A stretch of 64,000 bases of DNA from Kapaibacterium sp044224925 (GTDB lineage: Bacteria > Bacteroidota > Ignavibacteria > Kapaibacteriales > Kapaibacteriaceae). Location of the stretch: positions 868,001 through 932,000 of the forward strand of contig JBGAJM010000001.1 of assembly GCA_044224925.1 (NCBI GenBank), given 5' to 3'. The notes beneath the pieces are model-generated. The model was given only the letters and a program-made list of their open reading frames with translations. It ran no database searches and had not been told where the DNA came from. Shown here piece after piece: positions 9,175 through 17,125 of the stretch. The first letter of the stretch is position 1, and the number at the start of each line of letters is the position of its first letter. The position numbers and the translations under genes were made by a program.

Positions 9175-9678
9175 TCAACGGTATTGCCGCAAAAACTCCA
9201 ACCGCTCCTGCAGCTGGGCTACCGGCACAAGAAGCTTGTCTTTGCCAAAGATGCCTTCGGCTTGTGACGAGAAGACGAGTTCGTAATCCTTGCTCATGAC
9301 GATGGCCTCTTCCGGACAGACCTCTTCGCAGAATCCGCAGTAGATGCAGCGGAGCATGTTGATCTCGAAGAGTTCCGGGAAGCGCTCCTTCTCCTTCGTT
9401 GTTTCGCCGGCGCGCACTTCGATGGCGAGGGCCGGACAGACGCGCGAGCACAGACCGCAGGCCACGCAACGTTCTCCGTCTTCTTCCATGACGAGGACCG
9501 GACGTCCGCGATACGATCCTTCCGGTTCCCAACGCTCTTCGGGATACTGCCGTGTGAACGTTGGCTTGAACATTTGCTTGAACGTCAACCCCATCCCGCG
9601 AGCGATCTCCGGAAGGTAGATACGCTCCCAGAAGGTCAGTCGCTGCATTTCATTCGTCGGTGCTTTTTGAGCAGACAT
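9175..9678 (-). CDS. nuoI: NADH-quinone oxidoreductase subunit I
   Basis: 167 residues. NuoI carries clusters N6a and N6b and passes electrons towards NuoB at the foot of the peripheral arm of complex I. Two ferredoxin motifs are present, CVACGLCSRVCP and CIYCGFCEEVCP, each giving CxxCxxCxxxCP. The N-terminal amphipathic region (FWERIYLPEIARGMGLTFKQMF) is the usual membrane-associated segment. I chose the ATG at 9678, which gives MSAQKAPTNEM; the frame stays open to 9777 but would overlap nuoH and add an atypical tail. It is the last gene of nuoG-nuoH-nuoI, 19 bp after nuoH, followed by the terminator at 9107-9138. Confidence 0.95.
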   Translation of the reverse strand: MSAQKAPTNEMQRLTFWERIYLPEIARGMGLTFKQMFKPTFTRQYPEERWEPEGSYRGRPVLVMEEDGERCVACGLCSRVCPALAIEVRAGETTKEKERFPELFEINMLRCIYCGFCEEVCPEEAIVMSKDYELVFSSQAEGIFGKDKLLVPVAQLQERLEFLRQYR

Positions 9679-9697
9679 AGCGTTCGTTCTGTTATGC

Positions 9698-10744
9698 TTA
9701 GTGTTTGAAAAGAAGAATGCCAATGCCGGTGAGCGCGATGTTCGCCATGGCGATCGGCAACAGGATCTTCCAACCAAGTGTCATGAGTTGATCGTAGCGG
9801 AATCGTGGAAGCGACCAGCGGATCCAGATCACGACGAAGACAAGGGCGAACGACTTGGTCAGGAACGACCCCACTTGCATGAGGGCCAGTTCAATGGAAC
9901 CGGGTTGCAGACCAAGAAGCTTTGGCAAGAACGGTACGTCCCATCCACCAAGGAAGAGCGCCGTCATCAATGCACTTGCCGAGAGGATGTTGGCATACTC
10001 TGCCAGATACAATGTTCCGAACTTCATTCCCGAGTATTCCGTGTGATATCCGCCAACGAGCTCAGGCTCTGCTTCCGGAAGATCGAACGGTGCACGGTTC
10101 AATTCGGCCAAGGAACTGATGAAGAAGAGCAGGAATCCGACCGGCTGATAGAAGAGATTCCATTGCAGATCTGCTTGCGAACGAATGATGGTGCTCAAGT
10201 TCAACGAACTCGAGAGCATCAATACGCCGACCACCGACAGACCCATCGATAGTTCATAGGAGATCATCTGTGCTGCCGAGCGAAGTCCGCCCAGCAACGA
10301 ATACTTGCTGTTCGACGACCAACCGGCCAGCGTGATGCCGTAGACGGCCACTGACGTCATGGCAAGGATCACGAGCAAGGCGATGTTCATGTTCGGCGCC
10401 ATTCCCAATTGAATGGTGTGTCCGCCAATGATCACATAGTCCCCGAACGGGATCACAGCATACAGCGTGATCGCAACGCCAATGGCGATGATCGGTGCCA
10501 ACGCATGAAACTGATAGTGGGCCGCTGCGGGCACAATATCTTCTTTCAAGTTCAGCTTGATCACGTCGGCGAACGACTGAAAGAGTCCCCACGGACCCAC
10601 GCGATTCGGTCCCACGCGATTCTGCATCCATGCGGCGATCTTCCGTTCCGCCAACACCATGTAGGCCGCCGAAACGAGCATGGCGTTCACGAGGATCGCT
10701 CCCTTTGCCACCCAGATCAGAAGCTTTGTCCATTCCATAGTCAT
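9698..10744 (-). CDS. nuoH: NADH-quinone oxidoreductase subunit H
   Basis: 348 residues, eight or so membrane helices. NuoH links the peripheral arm to the proton-pumping arm and helps form the quinone cavity. Family signatures are AERKIAAWMQNRVGPNRVGP in the first cytoplasmic loop and ELNRAPFDLPEAEPELVGGY in the large conserved acidic loop. I chose the ATG at 10744 (MTMEWTK); an upstream GTG at 10753 and an ATG at 10738 are alternatives. It follows nuoG by about 13 bp and precedes nuoI by 19 bp on the same strand. Confidence 0.94.
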   Translation of the reverse strand: MTMEWTKLLIWVAKGAILVNAMLVSAAYMVLAERKIAAWMQNRVGPNRVGPWGLFQSFADVIKLNLKEDIVPAAAHYQFHALAPIIAIGVAITLYAVIPFGDYVIIGGHTIQLGMAPNMNIALLVILAMTSVAVYGITLAGWSSNSKYSLLGGLRSAAQMISYELSMGLSVVGVLMLSSSLNLSTIIRSQADLQWNLFYQPVGFLLFFISSLAELNRAPFDLPEAEPELVGGYHTEYSGMKFGTLYLAEYANILSASALMTALFLGGWDVPFLPKLLGLQPGSIELALMQVGSFLTKSFALVFVVIWIRWSLPRFRYDQLMTLGWKILLPIAMANIALTGIGILLFKH

Positions 10745-10757
10745 AGCATCCACACGA

Positions 10758-12533
10758 TCAATTTGGTTTCAAAACATGCGACTCATAGATCACACCAACC
10801 GGCTCCGGTGTGGCGGCCTTGCCAAGGACGAGACCTTGGTATTGATCGAGCAATTCATACGTCATGCCGTTGAACATGGCAACGTGTCCGGCCAGATCGG
10901 CGAACACGGCCTCCGAGTTCGCATACGACCATTGTGCGCCCATGGCATTGGCCAACTGTTGCACAATGCGCCATCCGCTGCGCGAGTTCCGACGGCTGCC
11001 ATGCGTCCACCGATCGTTCGGTGCGCCGAACTTGTCCCACCGACTCATCTTCAATCCCATCGTGCGCTCGTTCTCCTTCGTGACCATGGCGGCCTCGAAG
11101 TGCTGCACGCGATGCATCGTATTCGTAAAGGTTCCTTCGGACTCGGCAAAGGAGGAAAGGGGCAAGACCACATGCGCCATGTGCGATGTGGCGGAGACGT
11201 TCGATGCGATCACGATGAGGGCGCTGAGTGATGCGGCGGCCTCTGCGAGTTGCGTCGACTGTGTGGACACATCGTCGGCCATCACCACGAGTGCCTTGAT
11301 GGCACCCGACGCGATCTTCGTTGCCAACTGATCGCTCGTTGCACCGCCCGAGGCAGGATGGATCCCAACGCTGTGCGCGCCGATCCCGTTCGCTGCCACA
11401 TCGTTCACCTTGAGCATCGTATCACCGAAGGTCGGGTCGTTGTGCTTGATGAAGTCGACGTGTGGTGTCTTGATCACCGACGTAGCGAACTTCGCCAGTG
11501 CATAGTTGTCTTCGTTCGAGGCATGGGCCGATCCAAGGATGGCCACATCGTGCGCCTTCACTCCTTGCAGGAGCGTTGCCGCCTCGCGCAGTGCTTCGTC
11601 CCACGTTGTCACGGTGAGCACGCCATTGCGACGGACCATCGGCTCGCTGATGCGATCGTTCTCGACCAGGGCCTTGGGTGCAAGGCGACCATGATCGCAC
11701 ATCCAGTAGGTGTTCACATGCATGTTCGTGCGTGGCTCGATGCGCAACAGTTCGTTGTTCATCACGCCAAGCTTGACGTTGCATCCGCGTGCACAGCCGT
11801 TGCAGATGGAATCCGTGAACGACATTTCCCAGACGCGCGCCTTGAAGCGGAAGTCCATGCTGGTGAGGGCACCAACCGGACAGATGTCGATGACGTTCAT
11901 CGAATAGGGAGAGTCGAACTGCGTGTTGTCGAAGGTTTCGATGGTGACCTTGTCTCCGCGACGGACGAAGGTGAGCACGGGCTGCTTTGCGATCTCGTCG
12001 GCAAAGCGAATGCAGCGTGAGCACGAAATGCAGCGCTCACCATCGAACATCACTTGCGGTCCGAGTGGAACGCGCTTGTCCTTGTGGTTCTTCTGTTCGT
12101 CGAAGCGGCTCTTGCCGGCGGAGTGCGTGAAGGCATATTCCTGGAGCTTGCACTGACCTGCCTCGTCGCAGATCGGACAGTCGAGCGGGTGGTTGATGAG
12201 CAGGAATTCCATGATGGACTCTTGCGTCTCTTCCGTTTTCTTGCTCACGGTGTCCACGATCATTCCATCCGCCACGGGTGTGGCGCAGGCGATCTGCATT
12301 TTGGGGATCCAGTTCACAACGGGTGCGCCCGTTGGGTCGAACATCAAGGAACCATCGGTGTCCTTTTTGTGCGAGCCCACCTGCACCAAGCACATCCGGC
12401 AATTGCCGGCCACGGTCAGAGCCGGATGCCAACAGAAGTGCGGGATCGTGATACCGTTGTCGAGTGCGGCCTCGATGATGGTCTTCCCCGGCGCCGCTTC
12501 GATGTATTGTCCGTCGATGATGATCTGTGGCAT
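10758..12533 (-). CDS. nuoG: NADH-quinone oxidoreductase subunit G
   Basis: 591 residues, shorter than the 700-900 of many NuoG proteins but complete-looking. The N-terminal 2Fe-2S domain has C residues in HFCWHPALTVAGNCRMCLVQ. The His-Cys motif HPLDCPICDEAGQC follows, then the 4Fe-4S segment CISCSRCIRFADE and a molybdopterin-oxidoreductase-like start (CNGCARGCNVKLGV) that binds the extra N7-type cluster. The C-terminal molybdopterin-like domain is reduced. It transfers electrons within the peripheral arm of complex I. An AGGA ribosome-binding site lies just upstream and a TAACTTCG box (12559-12566) about 25 bp before the start. It leads a three-gene operon; nuoA, nuoB, nuoJ and nuoK are elsewhere in the window. 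Confidence 0.93.
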   Translation of the reverse strand: MPQIIIDGQYIEAAPGKTIIEAALDNGITIPHFCWHPALTVAGNCRMCLVQVGSHKKDTDGSLMFDPTGAPVVNWIPKMQIACATPVADGMIVDTVSKKTEETQESIMEFLLINHPLDCPICDEAGQCKLQEYAFTHSAGKSRFDEQKNHKDKRVPLGPQVMFDGERCISCSRCIRFADEIAKQPVLTFVRRGDKVTIETFDNTQFDSPYSMNVIDICPVGALTSMDFRFKARVWEMSFTDSICNGCARGCNVKLGVMNNELLRIEPRTNMHVNTYWMCDHGRLAPKALVENDRISEPMVRRNGVLTVTTWDEALREAATLLQGVKAHDVAILGSAHASNEDNYALAKFATSVIKTPHVDFIKHNDPTFGDTMLKVNDVAANGIGAHSVGIHPASGGATSDQLATKIASGAIKALVVMADDVSTQSTQLAEAAASLSALIVIASNVSATSHMAHVVLPLSSFAESEGTFTNTMHRVQHFEAAMVTKENERTMGLKMSRWDKFGAPNDRWTHGSRRNSRSGWRIVQQLANAMGAQWSYANSEAVFADLAGHVAMFNGMTYELLDQYQGLVLGKAATPEPVGVIYESHVLKPN

Positions 12534-12558
12534 TGGTCGTCCTGTTGTTCTCCAGTCG

Positions 12559-12566
12559 CGAAGTTA
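12559..12566 (-). promoter_or_regulatory. Candidate -7 promoter box (TAACTTCG) for nuoG
   Basis: TAACTTCG on the minus strand, one base off the Bacteroidetes TAnnTTTG consensus, 25 bp before the nuoG start. I could not confirm a -33 element. Confidence 0.4.
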
Positions 12567-12601
12567 CAAAATCTGACCCCATTGCTTCGTATTCTTGCAC
12601 C

Positions 12602-13177
12602 ATGAAGTCTCTTCTCCTTGCCGCCTTGCTGCTCCTGCCCTGTGCCTTTGGCTGGGCCGGATCCGGACAGTTCGTGAACTTCTCGCTGTCGGGCGTTGCG
12701 CCGGGCGGACCGGTGGCCCGCAGTTTGGGTGCCGACAAAAAGATGAACCTCGGCTTCTCGCTCGCCTATCTGGGCGAGGTGACGAAGCATCTCACGATCG
12801 GTGCCGGTGCGTCGTATTCGCGAACGCAGCTTGGCGTGGCGGACACGAACGATTATTCTGACTATGCCATGGACGTGTATCAACTGGAGTTGAAGGCACG
12901 GTGGCGCTTCATCAAGCATGGCTTCTCGCCCTTCATCGGTGTGGATGCCGGTGCGAGCTTCCTGTCGATCAATACGGAGATCGGCGGCGTGAATCAGAAG
13001 GTGGACGGACTTGGCGAAGTACGCCCGATGGCGGCCGTGCGGGCAGGGCTCTTGTTCCCGGTGAGCGAGGTAGTGGACCTCGACGTGCATGGTCGGTTCT
13101 CATGGACGTTCATCGACCAGGGCTATAGCACGTCGGCCATTCACGTGGGCATGGTCTACCAACTTCCCGAACGTTGA
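12602..13177 (+). CDS. Outer-membrane beta-barrel protein (OmpA/OmpW-like)
   Basis: 191 residues with a clear Sec signal peptide (MKSLLLAALLLLPCAFGWAG). The mature part alternates amphipathic beta-strands (NLGFSLAYLGEV, LTIGAGASYSR, ELKARWRF, FSPFIGVDAGASF, HVGMVYQLPER), typical of a small eight-stranded porin-like barrel, and ends in a beta-signal-like strand. Specific ligand or role unknown. The ATG at 12602 is chosen because it directly begins the signal peptide; the frame is open further upstream but overlaps the divergent nuoG promoter. A TATTCTTG box at 12590-12597 lies only 4 bp before the ATG, so the transcript may be nearly leaderless. Convergent with the HisA-like gene. Confidence 0.8.
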   Translation: MKSLLLAALLLLPCAFGWAGSGQFVNFSLSGVAPGGPVARSLGADKKMNLGFSLAYLGEVTKHLTIGAGASYSRTQLGVADTNDYSDYAMDVYQLELKARWRFIKHGFSPFIGVDAGASFLSINTEIGGVNQKVDGLGEVRPMAAVRAGLLFPVSEVVDLDVHGRFSWTFIDQGYSTSAIHVGMVYQLPER

Positions 13178-13190
13178 TCGTTGTTGATCG

Positions 13191-13994
13191 TTAGAGCGTG
13201 CTGATACTGCTCTGCTGTCCGCCCATGGCATCGTTGGCATGGATCTGCGGTTCGATGAGGGCCTCGGCCTGCCGCCAGATGTGCTGACACGGGAAGCGGT
13301 TCTCGTAGAGGGCGCGACCGATGACCACACTATCCACTCCCAACGGAACGAACTGCTCGAGGTCCCACAATTGTTGTGGTGTGGCAATGCCGCCGGCCGT
13401 GGTGATGCGGATCTTTGAGACCGCTGCAACGCGCCGAATGGTGTCGGCATCCTGTCCGGTGAGTCCCCCCTCCCACTTCTTCTCGGTATAGATCAGACGC
13501 CGTCCTCCGAGCTCGTACACCTGTCGGATGTACTCTTCATCGGTGACCATGCCGATCTCCTCTCCAAAGTCCACATCGCCATCCTCGGCACGGATGCCGA
13601 AGATCACACGGCTGGCCGTGAAGTCTTCGATGAGCTCTTGCACGCCGTCCGGATCGGTGATGGCCAGACCATGGATGGCAACACGATAGACGCCGGCCTC
13701 GAGAAGGCTGCGATAGATGTCCACATTGCGCTGCAACGAGACGAGTTGGATCGGAATGTCCACGGCACGTTGCATGGCCATCACGGTCTGCAGGGTCGAC
13801 ACGTGATCATGTCCGTTGATACTGTCGAGGTCCGTCACGTGCACACACTTCGCATTCTCCCGTCGCCACAGCTTCACAAGGTCGATCGGATGCGCCGAGA
13901 AATCGCGATACAGTTCCTCCGTCCCGGGTTCTCCGAGAATACATCGTGCGCAATGGCCTTGGGTGAGATCGATGGCGGGAATGACGAGCAGCAT
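13191..13994 (-). CDS. HisA-like TIM-barrel protein, catalytic acid missing
   Basis: 267 residues related to HisA (phosphoribosylformimino-aminoimidazole carboxamide ribotide isomerase, histidine pathway). It keeps the N-terminal PAIDL with the base-equivalent D9, the VHVTDLDSI strand and the C-terminal phosphate loop TTAGGI with VDSVVIGRALYE. It lacks the first phosphate loop GGGIRS, where it has VSLQRN (85-90), and the catalytic acid in FSLDxR is replaced by arginine in FGIRAEDGD (R135). No other his gene is nearby. It therefore may act on another ribotide-type substrate or have lost isomerase activity. It starts 2 bp after the ruvA stop and is probably co-transcribed with it. Confidence 0.72.
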   Translation of the reverse strand: MLLVIPAIDLTQGHCARCILGEPGTEELYRDFSAHPIDLVKLWRRENAKCVHVTDLDSINGHDHVSTLQTVMAMQRAVDIPIQLVSLQRNVDIYRSLLEAGVYRVAIHGLAITDPDGVQELIEDFTASRVIFGIRAEDGDVDFGEEIGMVTDEEYIRQVYELGGRRLIYTEKKWEGGLTGQDADTIRRVAAVSKIRITTAGGIATPQQLWDLEQFVPLGVDSVVIGRALYENRFPCQHIWRQAEALIEPQIHANDAMGGQQSSISTL

Positions 13995-13996
13995 GA

Positions 13997-14593
13997 TTAC
14001 CCTACGTGACGGAGTGCGGTACGGATCAAAGTTTCGGACGAGGCGGCTGCCGTCGGGTCGGCGGCAAGCACGGCCTTGATGGCCTTCTCCGCCGCAGCCC
14101 GCGAGAAGCCCAGCGATTGCAAGGCGGCCAAGGCCTCGTCGGTATGGGTGGAAGGCGGCAAGGTCGAGCCCGCCTCGGCATCGGGCACGAGGCCCACCAT
14201 CTTATCGCGCAGTTCGATCACCAAGCGCTCGGCCGTTTTCTTGCCGATACCGGGAAGGCGTTGCAGGGAGATCAGATCGTTGCGAAGAATGGCATTGCGG
14301 AATTCGGCAAGGGGCACAGCGGAAAGGATGCCAAGAGCGGTCCGTCCTCCGATGCCCGAAATGTTCGTGATCACACGGAACGCGTCACGTTCTGATGCCG
14401 TGAAGAACCCAAAGAGTTGCATGGCATCTTCACGCACGGCCAGGATCGTGAGCACCGTTGCGCGCTCACCAACGGATGGCAGACGTTCTGCCGTGGAGAG
14501 CGGAACGCTCACGGCATAGCCAACGCCACCACAGTCGATGACGATGTCTGTGCCCGACTTGAATGCAAGCGTACCGGTGAGTTGAGCGATCAT
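13997..14593 (-). CDS. ruvA: Holliday junction branch migration complex subunit RuvA
   Basis: 198 residues, normal length. RuvA binds four-way junctions as a tetramer and loads the RuvB motor. Domain I is the N-terminal OB fold (MIAQLTGTLAFKSGTDIVID). Domain II contains two helix-hairpin-helix motifs (ISGIGGRTALGILS and LPGIGKKTAERLVIEL). Domain III is the flexible C-terminal UBA-like RuvB-binding domain (DEALAALQSLGFSRAAAEKAI). ruvB and ruvC are not in the window. A perfect TAGTTTTG box lies 7 bp before the start, divergent from yraN. The HisA-like gene follows directly. Confidence 0.95.
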   Translation of the reverse strand: MIAQLTGTLAFKSGTDIVIDCGGVGYAVSVPLSTAERLPSVGERATVLTILAVREDAMQLFGFFTASERDAFRVITNISGIGGRTALGILSAVPLAEFRNAILRNDLISLQRLPGIGKKTAERLVIELRDKMVGLVPDAEAGSTLPPSTHTDEALAALQSLGFSRAAAEKAIKAVLAADPTAAASSETLIRTALRHVG

Positions 14594-14600
14594 AAGGCCA

Positions 14601-14608
14601 CAAAACTA
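14601..14608 (-). promoter_or_regulatory. Candidate -7 promoter box (TAGTTTTG) for ruvA
   Basis: Exact match to TAnnTTTG on the minus strand, ending 7 bp before the ruvA ATG. Transcription would begin at or next to the start codon. Confidence 0.55.
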
Positions 14609-14625
14609 CGACCAAGGGTCACACG

Positions 14626-14979
14626 ATGAACAGAAGAACCGTCGGAACCTATTGGGAAGAACATGCCGTCACCGTTCTGCAGCGCATCGGCTATACGGTG
14701 ATCGAGCGGAACTTTCGATTCTCGAAACGCGGCGAGATCGATCTTATCATGCGCGACGGGTCGACGATCGTCTTCGTCGAAGTGAAGTCGCGCACGACGG
14801 CCCAACACGGACTGCCCGAAGAGGCCGTCACATGGTCGAAGCAGCGCACCATCCGACGTGTGGCCGAGGCATGGTGTGCCTTGCGCGACGTGACGGGGGT
14901 GGAGTGTCGGTTCGACGTGATGGCCTTCGAGAGCGACGGAACCTCGGTGCGTGCACGCCACTACATCGACTGCTTCTGA
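14626..14979 (+). CDS. yraN: YraN/UPF0102 family putative endonuclease
   Basis: 117 residues, normal for the family. The fold is a restriction-endonuclease-like core. Characteristic elements are GTYWEEHAVTVLQRIGYTV at the N-terminus, NFRFSKRGEIDLIMRDG with the catalytic-type E and D, and IVFVEVKSRTT with the ExK pair. YraN proteins occur very widely and are thought to act on DNA, possibly in recombination or repair, but their substrate is not settled. It lies divergently next to ruvA, which fits a DNA-processing neighbourhood. It is followed 14 bp later by a permease gene with its own candidate promoter box. Confidence 0.88.
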   Translation: MNRRTVGTYWEEHAVTVLQRIGYTVIERNFRFSKRGEIDLIMRDGSTIVFVEVKSRTTAQHGLPEEAVTWSKQRTIRRVAEAWCALRDVTGVECRFDVMAFESDGTSVRARHYIDCF

Positions 14980-14980
14980 C

Positions 14981-14988
14981 TATCTTCG
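14981..14988 (+). promoter_or_regulatory. Candidate -7 promoter box (TATCTTCG) for the ABC permease genes
   Basis: TATCTTCG, one mismatch to TAnnTTTG, overlapping the intergenic gap and ending 5 bp before the ATG at 14994. Confidence 0.35.
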
Positions 14989-14993
14989 CTGCC

Positions 14994-16040
14994 ATGTGGC
15001 AGTACATTCTGAAGCGCATCCTGCTCTTCATCCCAACGCTTTTCGTGATCACGCTCATCTCCTTCGGCATCAGCCGCCTGGCGCCGGGTGACCCTGTGTC
15101 GGCCAAGGTCGGTCAAGGCAGCGAGGGCGGCATGTCGGGTCGCTCCACCTTGAACGAGAAGACCGTCGAGCTCATTCGCAAGCAATGGCATCTCGACAAA
15201 CCGGTGTGGCAGCAGTACACCATCTGGACGAGCGGACTGCTTGGATTCGATGAACATGGGACGTTCACGGGTCGACCTGATTTCGGTAACTCCTTCCTCG
15301 ACAACAGACCGGTGTTCGACAAAATGCTCGAGCGCGTGCCGGTGACGTTGACGATGAGCTTGCTCGCCATCATCATCGCCTATGCCGTGGCCATTCCGAT
15401 GGGCGTGTACTCGGCCACGCATCAGGGCACACTTGCCGATCGCCTTTCCACCTTCCTGCTCTTTGCCTTGTATTCCTTGCCGGTGTTCTGGATCGGGACC
15501 TTGGCGGTGACGTTCCTGGCAAATCCGGAGTACTTCTCCTGGTTCCCGTCGGGCGGCTTGCGCTCTCCTGCCTTTAACGGCAATTGGTCCATCTGGAAAC
15601 GCTTCATGGACTATGCTGCCCACCTTGCCTTGCCCATGATGGTCTACGTCTATGCCGACTTTGCGTTCATCTCACGTCAGATGCGCTCGTCGATGCTGGA
15701 AGTGGTGCGCATGGACTTCGTGCGCACGGCACGGGCCAAAGGTCTTGCTGAGCGCGCCGTGATCTGGCGTCATGCATTTCGGAACGCCCTCATCCCGCTG
15801 ATCACCATCATCTCTGCTCTTGTGCCGAACCTCATCGGCGGATCGGTGATCATTGAATCCATCTTCAGCATTCCGGGCATGGGCGAACTTTCGTATAAGG
15901 CACTCGTTGCGCGCGATTATCCGATGATCATGGCCGTGTTCACCGTGTCGGCCGTGCTCACGCTTGTGGGCATGTTGCTTGGCGACATGTTGTACAGTCT
16001 TGCCGATCCACGCGTATCGTATTCGAAGAAGCAGTCATGA
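14994..16040 (+). CDS. ABC transporter permease, peptide/nickel type (DppB-like)
   Basis: 348 residues with about six membrane helices. The N-terminus has the DppB signature MWQYILKRILLFIPTLF and RLAPGDPVSAKVG. A periplasmic loop of roughly 60 residues follows, then the permease core with the EAA loop (FVRTARAKGLAERAVIWRHA) that contacts the ATPase, and a C-terminal SIFSIPGMGELSYKA. It imports oligopeptides or a similar substrate together with the next gene. The start is the ATG at 14994; an in-frame opening further upstream runs through yraN in another frame and is not real. ATGA overlap with the second permease. Confidence 0.92.
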   Translation: MWQYILKRILLFIPTLFVITLISFGISRLAPGDPVSAKVGQGSEGGMSGRSTLNEKTVELIRKQWHLDKPVWQQYTIWTSGLLGFDEHGTFTGRPDFGNSFLDNRPVFDKMLERVPVTLTMSLLAIIIAYAVAIPMGVYSATHQGTLADRLSTFLLFALYSLPVFWIGTLAVTFLANPEYFSWFPSGGLRSPAFNGNWSIWKRFMDYAAHLALPMMVYVYADFAFISRQMRSSMLEVVRMDFVRTARAKGLAERAVIWRHAFRNALIPLITIISALVPNLIGGSVIIESIFSIPGMGELSYKALVARDYPMIMAVFTVSAVLTLVGMLLGDMLYSLADPRVSYSKKQS

Positions 16041-17077
16041 GCACCACCGAGACCACCGCTGAACACGAAGGCGAATCCTATTCGCAGTTCGTGCGACGTC
16101 AATTCAAGAAGAACACCTTCGGCATGATCTCCGTCTACGTTGTCGTCGTCATCTTCGGCATTGCCGTCTTCGCCGATGTGATCGCCAACGACAAGCCCAT
16201 CGTGGCACACTACAAGGGCTCGACGATCTTCCCGGTGTTCAAGGAATATGCCGTGAGCATGGGTCTTGCACGGTGGGATGCGGAGTTCGTGAGTGCAGAG
16301 TGGCGCACGTTGTCGTATGAGTGGTCGGTGTTCCCGCCCATCCCCTATTCGCCTTCAACGACGGACAAACGACTGGCCTCGCTCAAGGACCGCGCTCCAT
16401 CGCGCATGCACTGGTTGGGGACGGACGACATCGGTCGTGACGTTGCCGCCGGTCTCGTCCACGGATCCCGCTACGCCCTCTCCATCGGCTTCGTTGCCAT
16501 GGGCATTGCCCTTGCCATCGGCATCGTCTTGGGTGCGATCAGTGGGTTCTTCGGTGGCGCTGTCGACATTGCCATCTCGCGTCTCATCGAGATCATGATC
16601 ACCTTCCCGCGCTTCTTCCTCATCATCACCATCGTGGCCATGGTGGAAGTCGGATCGCTCTGGCTCATCATGATGCTCATCGGTCTTACGGGGTGGACGA
16701 ACATCGCACGCTTCATGCGCGGCGAAGTGCTGCGCGTGCGCACACTCGATTACGTGAGCGCCGCAACGGCTCTTGGCTACTCAACGCGACGCATCATCTT
16801 CCGTCATGTGATGCCCAATGCCATCGCACCGGTGCTCATCTATGCGGCCTTCGGCATCGTGAGCGCCATCCTCTTTGAAAGTGCCCTTTCATTCCTTGGC
16901 TTTGGTGTACCACCTACAGTGGTCACCTGGGGCTCCGTGCTCTTCCGCGCCCGCGCCAGCACGTATTCGTGGTGGCTCGCCGTCTTTCCCGGCCTCATGA
17001 TCTTCATCACCGTCAGCGCCTTCAACCTTATCGGCGATGCGCTGAGGGATGCGACGGATCCGAGGTTGAGAGCATGA
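16037..17077 (+). CDS. ABC transporter permease, peptide/nickel type (DppC-like)
   Basis: 346 residues. The N-terminal cytoplasmic tail and first helix (FGMISVYVVVVIFGIAVFADV) are followed by a long periplasmic insert of roughly 100 residues before HWLGTDDIGRDVAAGLVHGS, the DppC hallmark. The helices then contain the EAA loop (YVSAATALGYSTRRIIFRHV) and the C-terminal GDALRDATDPRLRA. It pairs with the upstream DppB-like permease, overlapping it by 4 bp. No substrate-binding protein or ATPase gene is adjacent, so these must be encoded elsewhere. Confidence 0.92.
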   Translation: MSTTETTAEHEGESYSQFVRRQFKKNTFGMISVYVVVVIFGIAVFADVIANDKPIVAHYKGSTIFPVFKEYAVSMGLARWDAEFVSAEWRTLSYEWSVFPPIPYSPSTTDKRLASLKDRAPSRMHWLGTDDIGRDVAAGLVHGSRYALSIGFVAMGIALAIGIVLGAISGFFGGAVDIAISRLIEIMITFPRFFLIITIVAMVEVGSLWLIMMLIGLTGWTNIARFMRGEVLRVRTLDYVSAATALGYSTRRIIFRHVMPNAIAPVLIYAAFGIVSAILFESALSFLGFGVPPTVVTWGSVLFRARASTYSWWLAVFPGLMIFITVSAFNLIGDALRDATDPRLRA

Positions 17078-17082
17078 AGTTG

Positions 17083-17110
17083 AGTGACAAGTGACGAGTG
17101 ACGAGTGGCA
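17083..17110 (+). repeat. Heptamer repeat array, left copy (AGTGACG units)
   Basis: Four imperfect tandem units of AGTGACG/AGTGACA lie immediately after the permease stop. The same heptamer occurs in inverted orientation at 18261-18328, on the other side of the DUF6544 gene. It resembles short tandemly repeated repetitive (STRR) sequences. Confidence 0.75.
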
Positions 17111-17125
17111 CTTCGTGGAGAGATG

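Noticed and set aside
9679..9777. N-terminal extension of NuoI to 200 residues
   Set aside because: It overlaps nuoH and adds a low-complexity tail not seen in NuoI. The ATG at 9678 gives the family length.
14652..14993. Upstream extension of the DppB-like permease
   Set aside because: It reads through yraN in another frame and is rich in Arg/His; the permease signature starts exactly at 14994.
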